Below, piece after piece: positions 26,557 through 35,066 of a DNA stretch of 64,000 nt. The notes under the pieces are model-generated. The model worked only from the letters and a program-made list of their open reading frames with translations, was not told the origin of the DNA and did not search any database. The stretch covers positions 137,743-201,742 of the forward strand of contig NZ_JSYZ01000025.1 in assembly GCF_001293465.1 (NCBI RefSeq). The letters are read 5' to 3'. The stretch is from Pseudomonas asplenii. GTDB taxonomy: Bacteria > Pseudomonadota > Gammaproteobacteria > Pseudomonadales > Pseudomonadaceae. A program made the position numbers and the translations under genes. Each line of letters begins with the position of its first letter. The stretch's first letter is position 1.

Positions 26557-26967
26557 TCAACCCGGCATGCATTGGAAGTCGCCGGTATGGGCCACTTCCT
26601 TGCCATGAGCGTCCAGCAGGCGAGCACTGACTTCCTGGCCCAGGCTCGACTCCACCAGCTTGTAGTGTTCACCGGCCTTGAACTGTTTGTAGGAGACCTC
26701 TCCCGAACAGTCTTCCTGATTACCATCGCCGACCGGAATCTCCACCAGCATCACATCCAGCTTGTGGGATCCGGGCGTCACTTCGAAGAAGCGTCCGTCA
26801 TCGATCGGCTTGCCATCGACCTTCTCGGCCAGCAGGTCATTCGGCGCTTCCTCCTGCAGCCCGATCCAGGCCTGGTGCGGGTCAGCCTTGGGCATTGGGC
26901 CGGCGCAGGCCGAAAGCAGGACGGCCAGGCCCAGGGTGGGAAGCAGCATCAGCGGTTTGAGTGTCAT
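26557..26967 (-). CDS. Small lipoprotein, paralogue of its upstream neighbour
   Basis: 136 residues. The signal sequence ends in a lipobox (VLLSACAGPM, lipidated Cys near 21), and the residue after the cysteine is not Asp, so outer-membrane sorting is expected. The rest is a small domain beginning AWIGLQEEAPNDLLAEKVDG. It is about half identical by eye to the protein at 26997-27401, with the same key segments (WIGLQ, VDGK, DDGR-FEV, PG-H-L-V, QFKAG). The pair is probably co-transcribed. Function unknown. Confidence 0.8.
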   Translation of the reverse strand: MTLKPLMLLPTLGLAVLLSACAGPMPKADPHQAWIGLQEEAPNDLLAEKVDGKPIDDGRFFEVTPGSHKLDVMLVEIPVGDGNQEDCSGEVSYKQFKAGEHYKLVESSLGQEVSARLLDAHGKEVAHTGDFQCMPG

Positions 26968-26996
26968 GCAGGGTCACCTCGAAGATAAAAGAGCCG

Positions 26997-27401
26997 TCAG
27001 ATGCAGGAGAACAGATGGGACTGGGCCAAAGGCTTGCCGTGGTCGTTGACCAGGATCGCGCCGACATCGCTGCCCGAACCGGACTGCACCAGGTGGTACT
27101 GCCTGCCAGCCTTGAACTGGTCGTACTCGACATGCCCGGTGCACTCCGGCTGGTCGAGGTCACCGTTGGCGCCCTGGATCAGGGTCACTTCCAGATCATG
27201 CTTGCCGGGCGCCACTTCGAAATAGCGGCCGTCGTCCACCCGCTTGCCGTCCACCCGTTCCGCCATCAGGTTGTCGCTCGACTGGCCCTGCAGGCCGATC
27301 CAGGCCTCGCTCGGGTCAGCCTTGGGCAGGGGGCCGGCACAGGCCGAGAGCAGGCAGACCAGGCCCAGGGTCGGAATCAGCAGCAGCGGTTTGTGGTTCA
27401 T
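26997..27401 (-). CDS. Small lipoprotein, first of a tandem pair
   Basis: 134 residues, signal peptide MNHKPLLLIPTLGLVCLLSA with lipobox LSAC, then a domain beginning AWIGLQGQSSDNLMAERVDG. It is the upstream member of a tandem duplication with 26557-26967, 29 nt apart. The start MNHKPLL is the ATG preceded by GAGAGGAG and gives the only sensible signal peptide. The conserved cysteines (one after DQPE, one near the C-terminus) could form a disulfide. Unknown function. Confidence 0.8.
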   Translation of the reverse strand: MNHKPLLLIPTLGLVCLLSACAGPLPKADPSEAWIGLQGQSSDNLMAERVDGKRVDDGRYFEVAPGKHDLEVTLIQGANGDLDQPECTGHVEYDQFKAGRQYHLVQSGSGSDVGAILVNDHGKPLAQSHLFSCI

Positions 27402-27493
27402 CGTATGAACTCCTCTCACATTCATCTGGGGTTTCGGTAGACGGGATCGCCGTCGGATCGGCGCCAAGAGTGGCGAGATAGAGCGGTTTTCAC

Positions 27494-27544
27494 AAATGAA
27501 GGGAAATGAAGGGAATTTAAGTCGTTACCTAAAAGATCCTTCAT
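27494..27544. promoter_or_regulatory. Tandem ATGAAGG repeats upstream of the RND operon
   Basis: AAATGAAGGG occurs twice head-to-tail with 10-bp periodicity (27494-27503, 27504-27513), and an inverted copy CCTTCAT follows at 27538-27544. It lies about 80-130 nt upstream of the RND pump start and could be an operator for a response regulator or other dimeric regulator; nothing local identifies which. Confidence 0.4.
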
Positions 27545-27621
27545 GTTGGTGAAAGCCAAACGTTAGGTTCCAGCGGCAAGACTGCCGGGGTTTGCAATTC
27601 CACTCCCCGGAGGTTCAAGGC

Positions 27622-30600
27622 ATGCTCGGGCTGGTAAAGACCGCACTGCTCAAGCCGTACACGTTCATCGTGTTGGCGATTTTCATCTGCATCATCGGGC
27701 CGCTGGCGGCCCTGCGTACGCCCACTGACGTGTTTCCCGATATCGGCATCCCGGTGGTGGCGGTGGTCTGGCAGTACAACGGCCTGTCCCCCGACGACAT
27801 GGCCGGCCGGGTGATCTATACCTACGAGCGCTCGCTGAGTACCACGGTCAACGACATCGAGCACATCGAGTCGCAATCGTTGCCCGGCATGGGCATCGTC
27901 AAGATCTTCTTCCAGCCCGGCGTCGATATCCGCACCGCCAACGCCCAGGTGACAGCGGTGTCGCAGACCGTACTGAAACAGATGCCGCCGGGCATCACTC
28001 CGCCGCTGATCCTCAACTACAACGCCTCGACAGTACCGATCCTGCAGATGGCATTCTCCAGCCCAACCCTGTCGGAAGCGAAAATCCGCGACCTGGTGCA
28101 GAACAACATCCGCCTGCCGTTGACCTCGGTACCCGGCCTGGCCCTGCCGACCCCGATGGGCGGCAAACAGCGCCAGATCACCCTCGACCTCGATCCCCAG
28201 GCGCTGGCCGCCAAGGGTCTGTCGGCCCAGGACGTCGGCAATGCGCTGGCGGCGCAGAACCAGATCATCCCGGTGGGGACCGCCAAGCTCGGCCCCTACG
28301 AATACACTGTGCTGCTCAACAACAGCCCGAAGGTGATCGACGAACTCAACGACCTGCCGATCAAGACCGTCGACGGTGCACTGATCACCATCGGCCAGGT
28401 GGCCCACGTACGTGACGGCTCGCCGCCACAGACCAACGTCGTGCGGGTCGACGGCCGGCGGGCGGTGCTGATGCCGGCGATGAAGAACGGCAACATCTCC
28501 ACCCTGTCGATCGTCGACGGCATCCGCAGCATGCTGCCGCTGATCAACGAGACCCTGCCGCCAGAGTTGAAGACCTCGCTGCTGGGCGATGCCTCGGTGT
28601 TCGTGAAGGAATCGGTGGGCAGCGTGGCCCGTGAAGGGATCATCGCCGCCCTGCTGACCAGCGCGATGATCCTGCTGTTCCTCGGCAGCTGGCGCTCGAC
28701 CCTGATCATCGCCGCCTCGATCCCGCTCGCGGTGCTCTCGGCCATCGCGCTGCTGGCGGCCACCGGCCAGACCCTCAACGTCATGACCCTCGGCGGGCTG
28801 GCGCTGGCGGTGGGGATCCTGGTGGACGATGCGACGGTGACCATCGAGAACATCAACTGGCACCTGGAACAGGGCAAGGCGGTGAAGACGGCGATTCTCG
28901 ACGGCGCCAGACAGATCGTCGGCCCGGCGTTCGTCTCGCTGCTGTGTATCTGCATCGTGTTCGTGCCGATGTTCATGCTGCAGGGCATCGCCGGCTACCT
29001 GTTCCGGCCGATGGCCCTGGCGGTGATCTTCGCCATGGCCAGCTCGTTCATCCTGTCGCGGACCCTGGTGCCGACCCTGGCGATGTTCCTGCTCAAGCCC
29101 CACGTGCTCGAGGGCGGTCCCGGCCACCATCCGGAAGATGCGTTCATCAATCATCACGAAGGCGATCAGCACGGTCGCCAGCGCCATGCGCTGCTGCAGG
29201 GCCTGCTGAACTTCCAGCAGAGCTTCGAGCGCGGCTTCTCCGCCGTGCGCGACGTCTACCATGGTCTGCTGACCCTCGCCCTGGGTTGCCGCCGGCGCTT
29301 CCTGCTCGGTTTCCTCGGCTGCGTGCTGGCCTCCTTCGCCCTGCTGCCGAGTCTGGGCGAGGACTTCTTCCCAGCCACCGACGCCGGCGCCCTGGCCCTG
29401 CATGTGCGCCTGCCACTGGGCTCGCGGATCGAGGAAAGCGCCGCGGCCTTCGACCGTATCGAGGCACGGATTCGCGAGATCATTCCCGCCGAGGAGCTGG
29501 AAAACATCGTCGACAACATCGGCATCCCGCTGAGCGGCATCGACATGGCCTATAGCAGCAGCGGTACCATCGGCCCGCAGGACGGCGATATCCAGGTGAC
29601 GCTCAAGCCCGGTCACAAGCCGACCGCCGACTACGTCAAGCAACTGCGCAGCGCCCTGCCGGAAAGCTTCCCCGGCAGCCAGTTCGCCTTCCTGCCCGCC
29701 GACATCAGCAGCCAGATCCTCAACTTCGGTGCCCCGGCGCCGCTGGACGTGAAGATCTCCGGCCGCAGTGCCGAGGAGAACCGCAAGTTCGCCGTGGAAC
29801 TGCAGCGTCGCCTGCAACACGTGCCGGGCATCGCCGACCTGCGGATCCAGCAGTCCGAGGGGTATCCGTCGCTGCAGGTAAACGTCGACCGGATGCGCGC
29901 CAAGGGCCTGGGAATCACCGAACGTGACGTCACCAACAGCATGGTCGCCTCGCTGGCCGGCAGTTCCCAGGTGGCCCCGACCTTCTGGCTCAACCCGGCC
30001 AACGGCGTGTCATATGGCGTGGTCGCGGCCACTCCGCAATACCGCCTCGACAGCCTGCCCGCGCTGGAAGCCCTGCCGGTGACCGGCAGCAACGGCCAGT
30101 CGCAGATCCTCGGTGGCCTGGCGACCATCAACCGGGTCCCCAGCCCGGCGGTGGTGACCCACTACAACATCCAGCCGACCCTGGATCTCTACGCCAACGT
30201 CCAGGGCCGTGACCTGGGAGCGGTGGCCCATGACGTGCAGAAGATCCTCGACGATGCGGCATCGCTGCGGCCCAAGGGGGCGGTGGTGAGCCTGCACGGG
30301 CAGATCGACGCCCTGCATGAAGCCTTCAGCGGCCTGAGCTTCGGCCTGCTCGGCGCGGTGGTGCTGATCTACCTGCTGATCGTGGTCAACTTCCAGTCCT
30401 GGATCGACCCGTTCGTGATCATCACCGCCCTGCCCGCGGCCCTGGCCGGGATCGTCTGGATGCTGTTCCTCAGCGGCACCTCGCTGTCGGTGCCGGCGCT
30501 GACCGGTGCCATCCTGTGCATGGGCGTGGCCACCGCCAACTCGATCCTGGTGGTGAGCTTCTGCCGCGAACGCCTGGCCGAGCACGGCGATGCCCTCAAG

Positions 30601-30843
30601 GCCGCCCTGGAAGCCGGCTATACCCGTTTTCGCCCGGTCTGCATGACCGCCCTGGCGATGATCATCGGCATGCTGCCGCTGGCCCTCTCCCAGGAACAGA
30701 ACGCCCCCCTCGGACGCGCCGTGATCGGCGGTCTGATCCTGGCGACCACTGCCACCCTGCTGTTCGTCCCCGTGGTGTTCAGCCTGGTGCATGGTCGCCG
30801 ACAACCCCTTCGCGCCGTAGCTGGAGAAATGACTCATGACTGA
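27622..30843 (+). CDS. RND efflux pump, inner-membrane permease
   Basis: 1073-residue resistance-nodulation-division transporter with the usual twelve helices and two large periplasmic loops. The paired aspartates of helix 4 are present (GILVDDATVTIENIN, matching D407/D408 of AcrB). The helix-10 lysine of AcrB (K940, in GLSAKNAILIVEF) is replaced: the segment reads CMGVATANSILVVSF. A His/Asp-rich cytoplasmic loop (GGPGHHPEDAFINHHEGDQH) precedes helix 7. ATG chosen with GGAGG eight bases upstream. It is first in an operon with adaptor and outer-membrane factor; the order pump-adaptor-OMF differs from the mex/acr order. Substrates unknown. Confidence 0.92.
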   Translation: MLGLVKTALLKPYTFIVLAIFICIIGPLAALRTPTDVFPDIGIPVVAVVWQYNGLSPDDMAGRVIYTYERSLSTTVNDIEHIESQSLPGMGIVKIFFQPGVDIRTANAQVTAVSQTVLKQMPPGITPPLILNYNASTVPILQMAFSSPTLSEAKIRDLVQNNIRLPLTSVPGLALPTPMGGKQRQITLDLDPQALAAKGLSAQDVGNALAAQNQIIPVGTAKLGPYEYTVLLNNSPKVIDELNDLPIKTVDGALITIGQVAHVRDGSPPQTNVVRVDGRRAVLMPAMKNGNISTLSIVDGIRSMLPLINETLPPELKTSLLGDASVFVKESVGSVAREGIIAALLTSAMILLFLGSWRSTLIIAASIPLAVLSAIALLAATGQTLNVMTLGGLALAVGILVDDATVTIENINWHLEQGKAVKTAILDGARQIVGPAFVSLLCICIVFVPMFMLQGIAGYLFRPMALAVIFAMASSFILSRTLVPTLAMFLLKPHVLEGGPGHHPEDAFINHHEGDQHGRQRHALLQGLLNFQQSFERGFSAVRDVYHGLLTLALGCRRRFLLGFLGCVLASFALLPSLGEDFFPATDAGALALHVRLPLGSRIEESAAAFDRIEARIREIIPAEELENIVDNIGIPLSGIDMAYSSSGTIGPQDGDIQVTLKPGHKPTADYVKQLRSALPESFPGSQFAFLPADISSQILNFGAPAPLDVKISGRSAEENRKFAVELQRRLQHVPGIADLRIQQSEGYPSLQVNVDRMRAKGLGITERDVTNSMVASLAGSSQVAPTFWLNPANGVSYGVVAATPQYRLDSLPALEALPVTGSNGQSQILGGLATINRVPSPAVVTHYNIQPTLDLYANVQGRDLGAVAHDVQKILDDAASLRPKGAVVSLHGQIDALHEAFSGLSFGLLGAVVLIYLLIVVNFQSWIDPFVIITALPAALAGIVWMLFLSGTSLSVPALTGAILCMGVATANSILVVSFCRERLAEHGDALKAALEAGYTRFRPVCMTALAMIIGMLPLALSQEQNAPLGRAVIGGLILATTATLLFVPVVFSLVHGRRQPLRAVAGEMTHD

Positions 30844-31999
30844 TCGCAAACCCTCGGGCAAACGCCTGCTCTACCTGGGCGTCGGCGGCCTGACCCTGGC
30901 AGCGCTGCTGGTGGCCAACGGGATTGCCGCGCGAACCCGCCACGAACGGGACGTGACCGCCTGGACCGAAGCCGCCGCCGTGCCAATGGTCAGCGTGTTC
31001 CAGCCAACGCAGAACGCTGCCGGCGACACCCTGCGCCTGCCGGCCCGCCTGGAGGCCTGGAGCAAGGCGCCGATCCATGCGCGGGTCAGCGGCTACCTCA
31101 AGGACTGGACCAGTGACATCGGCAGCCAGGTCCAGGCCGGCCAGGTCCTGGCCCGGATCGACAGCCCGGACCTCGACCAGCAGGTTGCCCAGGCTCATGC
31201 CCATATGCTGCAGGAACAGGCCAACGCGCGCCTGGCGCAGACCACCGCGACCCGCTGGAAGAACCTGGTGAGCACCCATTCGGTGTCACAACAGGAGGCC
31301 GATGAAAAGAGCTCCAACGCGGCGGCGGCACGGGCCAATGCCCAGGCCGCCGAGGCCGACTACGCACGGCTGGCGGCGCTGGAGGCCTACAAGACCATCC
31401 GCGCCCCGTTCAGCGGCACCATCACCGCCCGCAACACCGACATCGGCCAGTTGATCAAGGCCGACAGCGACAGCGATCCGGAACTGTTCGATATCGCCGA
31501 TACCCACCAGTTGCGGCTGTATGTGCCAGTGCCGCAGAACTACGCCAGCGTCATTCGTCCCGGCCTGCAGGTGCGGTTGAGCGTGCCGGAACACCCCGGC
31601 AAGACCTTCAGCGCACGCCTGGTGGGCAATTCGACAGCCGTGGATGCGCGCTCCGGCACCCTGCTGGCGCAGTTCGTCGCCGACAACCCGGACAACGCCC
31701 TGCTGCCGGGCGACTACGCCGAGGCGACTCTCCCGGTGCCGGCCGATACCCAAGGCGTGAGCATTCCCGCCAGCGCCCTGATCTTCCGCGCCAAGGGCAC
31801 CCAGGTGGCGGTGCTCGATGCGCAGAAACACGTGCACCTGCGCGATATCCATATCGGCCTGGACCTGGGTGAACGCCTGGTCATCGACCAGGGCCTGAAG
31901 CCCGCCGACACCGTGATCGACAACCCGCCGGACGCCTTGCGCGAAGGTGACCTGGTGAAACTCGCCGACGCCGGAGGACAGCATGCCCGCAAAGCTTAA
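30836..31999 (+). CDS. RND efflux adaptor (membrane fusion protein)
   Basis: 387 residues: an N-terminal membrane anchor (RLLYLGVGGLTLAALLVANG), a lipoyl/hairpin section (ARVSGYLKDWTSDIGSQVQAG on one side and YKTIRAPFSGTITARNTDIG on the other, with an alanine-rich coiled-coil hairpin between, about 100-170), then beta-barrel and membrane-proximal domains. It links the pump to the outer-membrane channel. Overlaps the pump gene by 8 nt and the OMF gene by 17 nt, so the three are translationally coupled. Confidence 0.93.
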   Translation: MTDRKPSGKRLLYLGVGGLTLAALLVANGIAARTRHERDVTAWTEAAAVPMVSVFQPTQNAAGDTLRLPARLEAWSKAPIHARVSGYLKDWTSDIGSQVQAGQVLARIDSPDLDQQVAQAHAHMLQEQANARLAQTTATRWKNLVSTHSVSQQEADEKSSNAAAARANAQAAEADYARLAALEAYKTIRAPFSGTITARNTDIGQLIKADSDSDPELFDIADTHQLRLYVPVPQNYASVIRPGLQVRLSVPEHPGKTFSARLVGNSTAVDARSGTLLAQFVADNPDNALLPGDYAEATLPVPADTQGVSIPASALIFRAKGTQVAVLDAQKHVHLRDIHIGLDLGERLVIDQGLKPADTVIDNPPDALREGDLVKLADAGGQHARKA

Positions 32000-33410
32000 A
32001 CTCGGCGCCTGGCTGCTATTGATCGCCGGCCTGCAAGGCTGCTCGCTGGCCCCGACCTACAAGGTGCCGCAGATCGACCTGCCGGCGCAGTACCGCGAAC
32101 AGACCAGCGACGGCCCCTGGCACCTGGCCAGGCCTGGCGACCCGTTGTCCAGCCAGTGGTGGCTGCTGTTCCAGGACGAGCACCTGAACGACCTGCAACA
32201 GCGCCTGCTCACGGCCAACCCGGACCTGGCGGCGGCCCTGGCCCACTATGACGGTGCCCAGGCCTACGCCAGCCAGTTGCATGCCGGGTTGTTCCCGCAG
32301 ATCAGCGCGAGTGCCCAGCCCGAACGCCAGCGGCAATCGGACAACCGCCCACTGCGCGGCAGCACCCAGCCTTCGGTGTACAACAGCAACACCGCCGGTT
32401 TCGCGCTGAACTTCGACCTCGACCTGTGGGGCCGTATCCGCAACCAGGTCGCCGCCGGCGACGCCCAGGCCCAGGCTTCGGCCGACGACCTGGCGGTGGC
32501 ACGGCTGAGCCTGCAGCAACAACTGGCAAGCCTGTACATCCAGCTCAATGGCCTGGATGCCCAGAGCCGGATTCTCTCCAGTTCGCTGGACGACTACAGC
32601 CAGGCGTTGCAACTGACCCGTGATCGCTACGAAGGCAAGATCGCTTCGGAACTCGACCTGACCCGTGCCCAGAGCCAGTTGGCCGAAGCCGAGGCGCAAC
32701 TGGACGAAGTCCGTGGGCAACGCAACCTGGCCGAGCATGCGATCGCCGAACTGGTCGGGGAGTCGGCGAGCAACTTCCAGCTGGCCGCGACCCCGCAGAT
32801 CCTGGCGATTCCCCAAGTGCCGGGCGCCTTGCCGAGCAACCTGCTGCAACGTCGTGCCGACATCGCCGCCGCCGAACGCCGGGTGTTCGCCGCCAATGCC
32901 GGGATCGGCGTGGCCAAGGCCGCCTGGTACCCCGACTTCAGCCTGACCGGCCTGGTCGGTGGCCAGACCCAGGGTGTCGGTAACCTGCTGTCGGCGGGTA
33001 ACCGTTACTGGGCGCTGGGGCCGTTGGTCAACCTGCCGATCTTCGATGGTGGGCGGATCAGTGCCCAGGAGCAGCAGGCCAAGGCCGAGTTCGAGGAAGC
33101 GTCCGCCCAGTACCGCAGCCATGTATTGCGGGCGGTGCGGGAGGTCGAGGACAACCTGGCGCAACTGCGCGACCTGCAGCAGGAAGCCCGGGACGAACAG
33201 GCTGCGGTGAATGCCGCGCAGCACACCCAGACCCTGGCGATGAACAGCTACCAGGCTGGCGCGGTGAACTACCTGGATGTGGTCACCGCGCAGACCGCCG
33301 CCCTGCAGGCGCAACGACAGTTGCAGGCCCTGCAGACCCGGCAGTTGCAGGCCAGTGTCGGGCTGATGGTGGCGTTGGGTGGGGGCTGGAGCCCGCAGGG
33401 CCAGGGCTGA
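31983..33410 (+). CDS. RND outer-membrane factor (OprM/NodT family lipoprotein)
   Basis: 475 residues. Signal peptide with lipobox LQGCSLAP (Cys near 20) and the canonical start of the mature channel APTYKVPQIDLPAQY. The structural repeats of the trimeric TolC-like barrel are visible as paired segments (WWLLFQDEHLNDLQQRLLTA; NFDLDLWGRIRNQVAAGDAQ; VPGALPSNLLQRRADIAAAE; NLPIFDGGRI). Third gene of the efflux operon. Confidence 0.94.
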   Translation: MPAKLKLGAWLLLIAGLQGCSLAPTYKVPQIDLPAQYREQTSDGPWHLARPGDPLSSQWWLLFQDEHLNDLQQRLLTANPDLAAALAHYDGAQAYASQLHAGLFPQISASAQPERQRQSDNRPLRGSTQPSVYNSNTAGFALNFDLDLWGRIRNQVAAGDAQAQASADDLAVARLSLQQQLASLYIQLNGLDAQSRILSSSLDDYSQALQLTRDRYEGKIASELDLTRAQSQLAEAEAQLDEVRGQRNLAEHAIAELVGESASNFQLAATPQILAIPQVPGALPSNLLQRRADIAAAERRVFAANAGIGVAKAAWYPDFSLTGLVGGQTQGVGNLLSAGNRYWALGPLVNLPIFDGGRISAQEQQAKAEFEEASAQYRSHVLRAVREVEDNLAQLRDLQQEARDEQAAVNAAQHTQTLAMNSYQAGAVNYLDVVTAQTAALQAQRQLQALQTRQLQASVGLMVALGGGWSPQGQG

Positions 33411-33514
33411 CGCTGGAAGCAGGCTCGCGGATGTAAACCAGATCACTGTTCAACATCGCAATTGCTGGCAACGGCCGATGGGGCATTCGACCGGTGTCGG
33501 CCTGTGGATCTGAT

Positions 33515-34114
33515 TTACAGCTTCAACACCTGGCCGTCCACGGCGTCGCCAATCGTGAGGAAATGCCCGCCGGCGACATGGTGCAAGGTGCGCAGCGAGT
33601 CGTGTCCTTCAAAGTGCCAACGCCCGTCACTGAACACCCGCGAATCGGCCTGGGCGGCGATCACCTCGCCCAGGAACAGGTCGTAATGCTCCTGGTTGCG
33701 CGGTTCCGGCAGCAGGCGGCATTCGAGCCAGGCGACACAACCTTCCACCAGCGGTGCGTCGAGATGCTCGCCCTTGAAGGTCTGCAGGCCATAGGCATCG
33801 AACTTGTCGCGACTGTGGCTCTGGCCCAGTTCCAGGCCGGAGGTGGTACCCACGGTTTGCACGATGTCCGCCTGGGCGACGCAGGGTACGTGCAGCACGA
33901 AGATGCCCGAGGCTTCCAGCAGGCGCCGGGTCCAGGTCGACTTGTCGAGCACCACCGCCACCTTGGGCGGCTCGAAATCCAGCGGCATGGCCCAGGCCGC
34001 AGCCATGATATTGCGCTGCCCATCGTGTGCCGCACTGACCAGTACGGTGGGCCCGTGGTTGAGCAGGCGGTAGGCTTTGGACAGGGGCACGGCAAGGCGG
34101 TGGGCGGCGGACAT
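33515..34114 (-). CDS. Flavin reductase-like (FMN-binding split barrel) protein
   Basis: 199-residue protein of the flavin reductase-like/flavoredoxin family: KAYRLLNHGPTVLVSAAHDG at the start of the barrel, AAAWAMPLDFEPPKVAVVLD (flavin-binding strand) and GLELGQSHSRDKFDAYGLQT. Such proteins bind FMN and transfer electrons or reduce free flavin. Convergent with the efflux operon and divergent from the oxygenase/ada genes; no functional link to either is evident. Confidence 0.85.
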   Translation of the reverse strand: MSAAHRLAVPLSKAYRLLNHGPTVLVSAAHDGQRNIMAAAWAMPLDFEPPKVAVVLDKSTWTRRLLEASGIFVLHVPCVAQADIVQTVGTTSGLELGQSHSRDKFDAYGLQTFKGEHLDAPLVEGCVAWLECRLLPEPRNQEHYDLFLGEVIAAQADSRVFSDGRWHFEGHDSLRTLHHVAGGHFLTIGDAVDGQVLKL

Positions 34115-34187
34115 CGGGGAAAATCCTGACAGGGCAAAGATAAATATCCTAGGGGAGCGCGTAGGAGAAACCCAGCCCCGTCCCGGT

Positions 34188-34240
34188 AATTCAAGCGCAA
34201 GAGTCGGAGTGTGGCGCCACGGTCAGCGCAGCAGACTGTT
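34188..34240 (+). promoter_or_regulatory. Ada-box promoter of the oxygenase gene
   Basis: AATTCAAGCGCAAG (34188-34201) closely matches the E. coli Ada box (AAT-N6-GCAA). The block continues with AG-TCGG and, about 30 nt on, CAGCGCAGCAGACTG, all repeated upstream of ada at 34984-35036. The start of the block is 83 nt from the oxygenase start codon, exactly as in the second copy. Confidence 0.75.
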
Positions 34241-34270
34241 GGCCTGAACACAGCTCAAGGCCCTCATATC

Positions 34271-34972
34271 ATGCACACCCTGATACACGCACTCGACTGG
34301 CAGGCGATCGGCCAGGACCTCGACCGGCAGGGCAATGCCCTGCTCCCAGGCCTGCTGAGCCCCGAACAGTGCCGGGAGCTGGTCGCCCTGTATCCGCAAC
34401 AGACCGCGTTTCGCTCGCGGGTGGTCATGGCCCGCCACGGTTTCGGCCAGGGCGAATACCAGTACTTCAACTACCCACTGCCAGCCCTGGTGCACCAACT
34501 GCGCACGGCGCTCTATCCGCCCCTGGCCCTGATCGCCAACGACTGGAACCGCCGCCTGCAACTGAACGATGTCTACCCGATCACCCACCAGGCCCTGCTG
34601 CAGCGTTGCCATGCCGCCGGCCAGCAGCGCCCGACGCCGTTGCTGCTGCAATACGGCGCCGGCGACTACAACTGCCTGCATCAGGACCTGTACGGCGAAC
34701 AGGTGTTTCCCCTGCAGGTTGCCATCCTGCTGTCCAGGCCCGGGCGGGATTTCACCGGCGGCGAATTCGTCCTCACCGAACAACGTCCGCGCAGGCAGAG
34801 TCGCCCCCAGGTGGCCGCGCTGCAACAGGGTGACGGACTGATCTTCGCGGTGGCGCAGCGGCCGGTGGAAGGCACTCGCGGCTGCTACCGGGTGAACATG
34901 CGCCATGGCGTCAGCCGCGTACACTCGGGCCGCCGGCACACCCTGGGGATCATCTTTCACGACGCCACCTGA
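34271..34972 (+). CDS. 2OG-Fe(II) oxygenase, COG3826/DUF2086 type
   Basis: 233-residue 2-oxoglutarate/iron dioxygenase of the family annotated as acting in alkylated-DNA damage. The iron site is visible as H137-x-D139 in NCLHQDLYGEQVFPLQ and a distal H212 in RHGVSRV; the 2OG-binding arginine is likely in SGRRHTLGIIFHD near the C-terminus. FTGGEFVLTEQRPR is a family signature. The ATG was chosen because the family begins MH-L-DW close to it. It lies just upstream of ada, in the same direction, and shares its Ada-box promoter, so induction by DNA alkylation is likely. The chemical substrate is not proven. Confidence 0.88.
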   Translation: MHTLIHALDWQAIGQDLDRQGNALLPGLLSPEQCRELVALYPQQTAFRSRVVMARHGFGQGEYQYFNYPLPALVHQLRTALYPPLALIANDWNRRLQLNDVYPITHQALLQRCHAAGQQRPTPLLLQYGAGDYNCLHQDLYGEQVFPLQVAILLSRPGRDFTGGEFVLTEQRPRRQSRPQVAALQQGDGLIFAVAQRPVEGTRGCYRVNMRHGVSRVHSGRRHTLGIIFHDAT

Positions 34973-34983
34973 ACAGGCAGTAG

Positions 34984-35036
34984 AATTCAACCGCAAGACT
35001 CGGGGTTCCCCGTTTTGGCCAGCGCCGCAGACTGAG
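34984..35036 (+). promoter_or_regulatory. Ada-box promoter of ada
   Basis: AATTCAACCGCAAG (34984-34997) then AC-TCGG and, at the far end, CAGCGCCGCAGACTG. About 40 of 53 positions match the block at 34188-34240 with no gaps, and it begins 83 nt before the ada start codon. Ada likely autoregulates through it. Confidence 0.75.
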
Positions 35037-35066
35037 CGAAACCGGCTTATCCGACAGGAGAACAGC

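Noticed and set aside
27541..29820. A 759-codon open frame antisense to the RND pump gene, and similar long antisense frames (e.g. 11273-13240 and 24430-26211)
   Set aside because: They mirror real genes in high-GC DNA, have low-complexity His/Gln/Arg/Gly composition, no family motifs and no ribosome binding sites.
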